This document shows positions 58,321-64,000 of a stretch of DNA of 64,000 nucleotides, piece after piece. The stretch's first letter is position 1. Each line of letters starts with the position of its first letter. Under the pieces are notes generated by a model. It had not been told where the DNA came from. It saw only the letters and a list, made by a program, of their open reading frames with translations, and ran no database searches. Source of the stretch: Hyalella azteca (lineage: Eukaryota; Arthropoda; Malacostraca; Amphipoda; Hyalellidae); NCBI RefSeq assembly GCF_000764305.2, contig NW_025934661.1, forward strand, positions 429,734 to 493,733. The letters are read 5' to 3'. Position numbers and translations under genes: made by a program.

Positions 58321-59529
58321 CGTCACATGGGTGTAGGCACCAATGATCCACATGACTCATCCATGTTTTTTCTTTTATGTTAATCATTCCTCAAGTAACT
58401 CGGATGCGACAGGTAATAAGTGAACTCTGACGGGAATTGAAGAGTTCCACGATCGCTTATTCTTATTAAAAGAATTCTATATTGCGTGAAGTATAACTCT
58501 TTGGAAATGTCGTGATGAGACGGTGCCCTTCATAATCATGAGACCGATAGAATTAAGTAGGAGCGGTAAGTACATGCAAGTACATTCTCTTGCACTGTTT
58601 ACGAGCGGTAACCGCAATATTCTGAGACCCTGTTTATTGATTACAATTTGTTTATCGTCGATTAGTATAAGACAAGGTCATGCCCAAAAATTAGGAACCT
58701 GTTGGTGAGGCAGCTTATTTACAAGTCAAATATATTTCTTAGACTTGGGAAGAGCACAGAGCCATTCTGTATATAAAGCCATTCATGGAATCTTCTCCAA
58801 TTATCTTAAGAGCAAGAGTTGCTTTTATTCGATAAGTGCAATTTCATGAACTTCCAAATGTCAACACCCTACAATATTTCTTTGCACACGCAGAATGGAC
58901 AACTTCTGAACATAATTTCAGTTTTGGAATGAACATGAAGACAAACGTAGAAGTCGTACACTCTTACATTTCTGCATACAACTTTTTCTGCGGCTAAGTA
59001 AGTCCATGCAATGCATGCCTAATTAATGCTATCTGAGTTCATATTTGCCTTTCAAGCTGCTTGTGCTACGTGCTACTCGAAAAACAATACTTTATCGCTA
59101 CTCTCCAGTATTTTTCTAATCATTTCTCCTCCAGCACTGGCGTTACATACTCTAGGGCGAAGGGTTGCTAGGGTCTGGGCTCAAATCCTTGGCAAGCTGC
59201 AAAAACAATCTAGGAAGTCTAGAATCGGCGACACACCAGATCTAGCATAATCAACACAGTCGCCACAATTGCTACGAAGAAAATGGTATAAATTCTCTTT
59301 ATCTTAATTGAAAACGGTTCAAAATCTAAATGCATCGTCAGTCCCAAGATAATATAATGATAGAGTAGGCGTAATAAATTAGCGGATTAACTCTGTAAAA
59401 TTCACCCTGACTTTCAAGCACGACCTACGAGCCGCCAAAGACTCCATCAGCCGCTCAAAGGAATAGATCAATCGAGCGCGTTTCTGCGGTGAGCCGCCAG
59501 ACGCTCCTGACGCGTCTTAGTGCGTCTCG
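58321..59529. other. Non-coding flank and scattered repeat blocks
   Basis: The block 58990-59090 (AATTAATGCTATCTGAGTTC through CGTGCTACTCGAAA) recurs at about 61390-61455. Otherwise no feature was recognised. A tRNA box-B-like run, GGGCTCAAATCC, near 59178 stands alone. Confidence 0.45.
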
Positions 59530-60720
59530 CGCGTGCAGTTGAACGCAATTCTGTGTCGGAAAAGCGTTACTCTTATCTCTACTGTTACTTCTTCTGTTGC
59601 CTTTTAAGCTAGTGTAGGGGACGCAACATTTTTGGATGTCTGAAGTCATGAATGGGAAGTATCAAACACCAGCTCGTTTACAAAATTCATGCCATCATTA
59701 GACCATAATCGTTGCTCTATAATTCAACATCTGCCATTTAGGACATCCTTCGCAAAAAATTGAAGTTTATTCTTAATACGATTTCATATTTATAATTAGA
59801 ACGATATCATACTCATCATATATACATTTACTGAACATGATTATGAATACTTGAAAAGTTTGAACATCAACTATGGTATATGCCTAGGATAGAAATGGAA
59901 CACTCTGCTTCAGCAGACTTCTATATCATGGCAGAACAGTTCACATGAATAATATCTATGTCCACATTTATCCAATGAGAGTAGTGTGTTGAAAGAGGTA
60001 GTGAACAACTTGCTCACTTCGATTCATTATAACTAAACAAACGATTTTCACGGATCAAACTTCGGAGGACAGGCATGCAGCATGACTACAATGATTTAAC
60101 CTGACTAAAATTAGCAAATTAATTGAAGTACAAGTCAGGAATTGAAAGTTCAAGAACAGGTTTGAATTATTGAATTTGCAATGACTATATGTCATAGGAT
60201 TTTTCAAATTATAAGCGAATATTTGGATGAGGAACATTTAGTAGTATAGTAGTATAGCGGTTTCAGCGTTTATTAGGCCGGAGGTCTGTCGCCGATTCTT
60301 AACATTGCAGAACATTCACAGCTTTTTGCGGTCTCAAACGCACAACGCACTGCTACAATTCTGCTGTGCTTAACCGCCCGGCCTCCTTGCCTAGCATTTG
60401 TTGGTCTATACTATAGTCAGTCCTCAATTAATGTAAAAGAAAATGTGTATCTGGATGACTCATACATAAAGTTTAATGACAACTCGTTTTCATGGTAAAA
60501 ATCCAACAAAAGTAAGCCGCAAGTAGCAACCAGAGCATTTTTATATTTCTTTATGCGTATTACGTACGAGAGTTTACACACCGATGTGTATCTATGATGA
60601 TAATCATGACTGAATTCCTTGCTAGAATTGGACGTCAGTTGTAATATGATGTGTACACCTGGCTTAATCAAACGTGTGGCCGTAAGCTGACGATCTATCA
60701 ACTGATACTGTGAATCTGTC
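59530..60720 (+). repeat. Low-copy dispersed repeat, copy 2, lacking the hAT-like insertion
   Basis: It matches copy 1 on both sides of the hAT-like element without a break. CGTATTAC at 60556-60563 takes the place of TGTATTAC-element-TGTATTAC, so this is an unoccupied site. Relative to copy 3 at 62 kb it carries an extra 155-bp segment at 60240-60394. Confidence 0.8.
60240..60394. mobile_element. 155-bp insertion in the dispersed repeat, possibly SINE-derived
   Basis: Absent from the paralogues near 49235 and 62121. It is flanked by CATTT on both sides (60235-60239 and 60395-60399; the wider AACATTT against AGCATTT differs at one base). The reverse strand contains AGGCCGGGCGGTTAAGC, resembling a tRNA-Leu/Ser D-arm box A. 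The box B is unclear, so SINE origin is only a suggestion. Confidence 0.5.
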
Positions 60721-61369
60721 TTGAGGCTACGAAGGAAACGTGTTTCAGGGCTTGCAATGTACGCCTGGAAACTTCTTCGTTGTTATTAGCCAGAAACTTG
60801 GCCACGCTTTTATCAAAGTGAAAGTTCTTATCATTGATTGTATTGCCTGTGCGAAGCTCTGATAAAATGTGTGAACACTGTGACCAATTTTGAATTTGCT
60901 AGAGACAGAGAGCACTAAGATACTGGTGCGAGATTAGATAGCGTGAAGCGTTCTTCTTATATGCTCGGAACAATATTGCTTAACAATGAATAAAGAATTT
61001 GGAAGGAAACGACATGTCACGTAACTCACGTTCATATTCCATGGATATTATTGTAAACGTGAGTTAATTATCTTATTTTATTACAAAATTCTGTGATGCT
61101 TAACTGAAGAACACTATTGCCGAGATGCCCGTTTGTTAACTTCCCCGTGCATGCGGTAAGTCCCTTTGTCTACGGACACATGAACAGTTGTCAACGCTAT
61201 TCCTACCAAGAGGCCCTGGTGCCGATACTTACCGTGGGCCAAGGACTACCAGGCGCGCTTCGTAAGGCTTTTATATGGAAATATTCAAGATCGCTGAGAG
61301 GGTTTTGTGTGCCGGTACTCCAGCACTGACCGAACAAGGGACTTGAACAGCCCAACGAATGTCTGTCGA
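60721..61369. other. Non-coding stretch
   Basis: A 70-codon frame at 61117-61329 has no recognised features and lies in a slightly GC-richer patch. No repeat partner was found within the window. Confidence 0.4.
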
Positions 61370-62190
61370 CTAAGTAAGTCAAATGCGTGTCTAATTAATG
61401 CTATCTTAGTTCATATTTGCCTTTCAAGCTGCTTGTGCTACGTGCTACTCGAAATTCAAATTTTATCTATGTTCACATTTATCTAAAGACAGTAGTATGT
61501 TGAGAGATCTATTGAAAAACTTTCTTACTTCACACGCTTTTACCATCCTACAAACGCTCTTTCTTACTAACACACGCTCATTAGCTTTCACCATCATAAA
61601 TGAATCCCTAATAGGCGAAATAAAAATTTAAGCTTTTATCATTCGCTTTTTCGAATACATATTAAATCGGATCAGTTATATATAAATTTCTACTGAATAT
61701 ACGGTAAAAACATCGCTGTGTTCCTGCACTAACTAATGTATATGCATTGAATGCTCTGAATGCCAGTCAAGGTCACTCAGCAGCATATTCATAGAGATGT
61801 ATATCAATGGCCGAAAATTTCACATGAATAATTTTATCCATGTTCACATTCATCTAAAGACAATAGTGTGTTGAGAAATGTAGTGAACAACTTGCTTACT
61901 TCAATTCATTATAATTAAACAAACGATTTTCACGGAGCAAACTTCGGAGGACAGGCATGCAGCATGACTACAATGATTTAACCTGACTAAAATTAGCAAA
62001 TTAATTGAAGTAAAAGTCAGGAATTGAAAGTTCAAGAACAGGTTTGAATTATTGAATTTGCAGTAACTATATGTCATAGGATTTTTCAAATTATAAGCGA
62101 ATATTTGGATGAGAAACATTTGTTGGTCTATACTATAGTCAGTCCCCAATGTAAAAGAAAATGAGTATCTGGAGTATCATAAGTGGCGGA
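61370..62190 (+). repeat. Low-copy dispersed repeat, copy 3
   Basis: 61390-61455 matches 58990-59090, and 61665-62175 matches copies 1 and 2. It is very close to copy 2 over 61905-62120 (the GACAGGCATGCAGCATGACT and AATTATTGAATTTGCA blocks). Similarity ends shortly after TATCTGGA at about 62172. Confidence 0.75.
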
Positions 62191-62743
62191 TATACAGAAA
62201 TTCTGTTTGTCGTAATGCTGCTGCTATCTTGTTGCGTGGTTTGTAATAATGTATTGATATGTAGTTTCCAACTCAGAGTATCGTTAACTCTTTCTTCCAG
62301 CGCGCATGCCTGCCACATATAATGCAGTTAAATTGTGGAGCGTAGCATTTTTCTACCCTATTACGCGCTTCTGTTTAACTTGGCCTAGTGACAACAATTT
62401 ATTATACGACAAACCCACCGGCTTACGGATGATTACAGGGTTTAAAAATATATTATTTCAACAGTTTTTATTTTTTAACTAACCTTCAGCGCAGAAATAC
62501 TTCACCTACATACTATTACTGAACGCCACGATTAGAATCAGTGACTGAGCTCATATGCTAACGCTAACTAAACTATGGAAGTTATTATCTTCAAGTTCAT
62601 TTGGCTTCAGTATATAGCAAACTCCTCTAGAACAGTCAGGTACGGAGGGATTGTCGTATATTTTGGTCCCTCCTGAAATTTTTTTGACTGCTCAAAAAAC
62701 TTTATTCTCGGGGAGACTGCGCTGTGGCATTTGTAAGTCATAT
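62191..62743. other. Non-coding stretch
   Basis: AT-rich sequence in which no exon, RNA gene or repeat was recognised. Confidence 0.5.
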
Positions 62744-62824
62744 TCATTCATTTTATTATGAAGTTTGTCATTGTAGCTGTACGCCACACAGCTACAATGA
62801 CAAACTTCATAATAAAATGAATGA
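62744..62824. repeat. Perfect inverted repeat: 37-bp arms, 7-base loop
   Basis: 62744-62780 is exactly complementary to 62788-62824 around ACGCCAC. The arms contain ATTATGAAGTTTGTCATTG and its complement, with no mismatch. It could be a hairpin-forming RNA, a recent foldback or a sequencing artefact. Confidence 0.9.
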
Positions 62825-63888
62825 CAGTACAGTTTACTGTCGGATTCACGGCATGTCGCGTGCAAATCAATAGATAAAAGATATCGTCTACTTATCTTAC
62901 CAGTCTTCACGAGCAAGAGAACCTGGCTCACTGAAATTGAAAATAAATTAACTATGGAAATGTTATTGGCAGACTCATATTCACGACTGTGCGTTGCGAA
63001 TAAAGTACGGAGGTGTATGGCAGTATGGTAAAATATCGCTGAATCAGATTCGTTAGTCAGAATCAGCTAGCCGGATTCGTGAGTCAGATACGCTAGTGTA
63101 TGTGGGCTGGGGCGCTTAATATTGGCTGCGATTGCAAAGGTAAATGTTTTTTGCTACACTCCCCCCCCCCCTCCTACATCGCGGCGCAAGCGTTCCGTTT
63201 ACATTTTTTTATATATCAGAAGAACCAAATGTCATATTGGTAGAACAACACACAGTTTGTGCGTTTACCTTTCTATCGTACAGCCATCACTAATTTACAT
63301 TTTTATAATCTGATGCCCGTTCATGAGGCATTTTACTCCGTAAATGCGACCTCAACAGTCGCATTAATATATTGACTGACTTCCGTTTACAATTTTTCCA
63401 TCACATTAGAATTTACGGGTAGCTGATGTTGAATACTTCAGCGAGTGAATTTTTATTTTATGAATAATGCAAAAGATATTAGAACGACTTAAGCTTGCCT
63501 ACTTCTTCATAGGACAATTTTTATTGGTTAGTACTGAATTGCAAATATCTAAATCTGCAGTTGCGCTGCGTCTAGCAGCTTGAATTGAGAATAATTTAGT
63601 TTCAGCTATAACTATTTTCTGATGAACAGTTTTATCACGTAGTGTTCAGTAAATGTTTATGTTCGTCAAGCTTTCAAGTTAAGAATGTCTAATAAGAATT
63701 TTCAAAATTGGAAAAGCACTGGACTAGATAATTGAATGAGATATGATTGAGGTAGAAGCATCTGCAATGTAAAGTCTATTTATCAGTAGTTATAGTTACA
63801 TTTGAAGGCAGCGCTCAAACTGACAGACGCCCGTTGAGATCGGCAATAATATATATTCCATATATAACTTTATTTACGTGCGGATATA
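62825..63888. other. Non-coding stretch with a C11 homopolymer
   Basis: Eleven consecutive C occur at 63161-63171, unusual for this AT-rich background. Around 63040-63095, three variants of GATTCGTTAGTCAGA-like sequence form a small degenerate repeat. Nothing else was recognised. Confidence 0.5.
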
Positions 63889-64000
63889 CATCGTTTGCTC
63901 TCTAGAGAGCACATGCTCCCTCCCCACCTGAACATCGTTCGCTCTTTAGAGAGCACTTGCTTCCTCCCCACCTGAACATCGTTTGCTCTTTAGAGAGCAC
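63889..64000. repeat. 44-bp tandem repeat with a 14-bp palindrome per unit, open at the window edge
   Basis: Units start at 63889, 63933 and 63977, exactly 44 bases apart. Each has CATCGTTTGC, then the dyad GCTCTCTAGAGAGC (CTTT variant in units 2 and 3), then a CTCCCCACCTGAA block. The third unit is cut by the end of the window, so the array length is unknown. Confidence 0.92.

Noticed and set aside
1..64000. CRISPR array or bacterial-type system
   Set aside because: The tandem repeats present lack the constant-repeat/unique-spacer pattern, and the gene content is eukaryotic.

Overview
The window looks like nuclear DNA of an arthropod, insect or crustacean. It is strongly AT-rich with long non-coding stretches and introns bounded by GT and AG. 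It is dense in mobile elements: Ty3/Gypsy, Penelope-like, PIF/Harbinger with a MADF-like protein, hAT-like and a TTAA-specific element. I see no bacterial-style operons, rRNA, complete tRNA or CRISPR array.

Host gene: the only host gene I recognise is a plus-strand Cys-loop ligand-gated (probably chloride) channel subunit. Its signal-peptide exon is at 19226-19330. After a phase-matched 15.4 kb intron comes the start of the extracellular domain at 34783-34871. The phase-1 donor at the end of that exon has no partner I could find in the remaining 29 kb.

Layout: 1-18.1 kb is mostly unassigned, with a 43-bp minisatellite, a 120-130-bp tandem triplication and a 0.2 kb foldback. At 18.1-18.6 kb lies a Penelope-like endonuclease relic followed by a hammerhead-like motif. 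The receptor's large intron (19.3-34.8 kb) holds a duplication of the exon 1 splice donor. It also holds a PIF/Harbinger element (26.5-27.5 kb) with a MADF remnant, a hairpin and a nested Penelope-family insertion, and a CpG-rich minisatellite at 33.7 kb.

The stretch 42.7-46.7 kb is the 5' half of a Ty3/Gypsy retrotransposon: LTR, tRNA-His-type primer site, gag, and pol in the -1 frame with a canonical slippery site. It breaks at a single N. The stretch 51.3-53.9 kb is a second, younger copy with two LTRs and a 4-bp target duplication, but all of its interior except the 3' part is missing at another single N. This copy sits inside a coding-like frame that continues on both sides.

The stretch 48-62 kb is built of diverged copies of one low-copy repeat. 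Two inverted copies of a composite non-autonomous hAT-like element occur there, each carrying a TTAA-specific element or its remnant. One has a perfect 8-bp target duplication, and a paralogous repeat copy preserves its empty site. The right end holds a perfect 37-bp-arm hairpin and a 44-bp palindromic tandem repeat that runs off the window.

Both single-N positions should be treated as unresolved assembly joins. Reading frames that cross them are artefacts.
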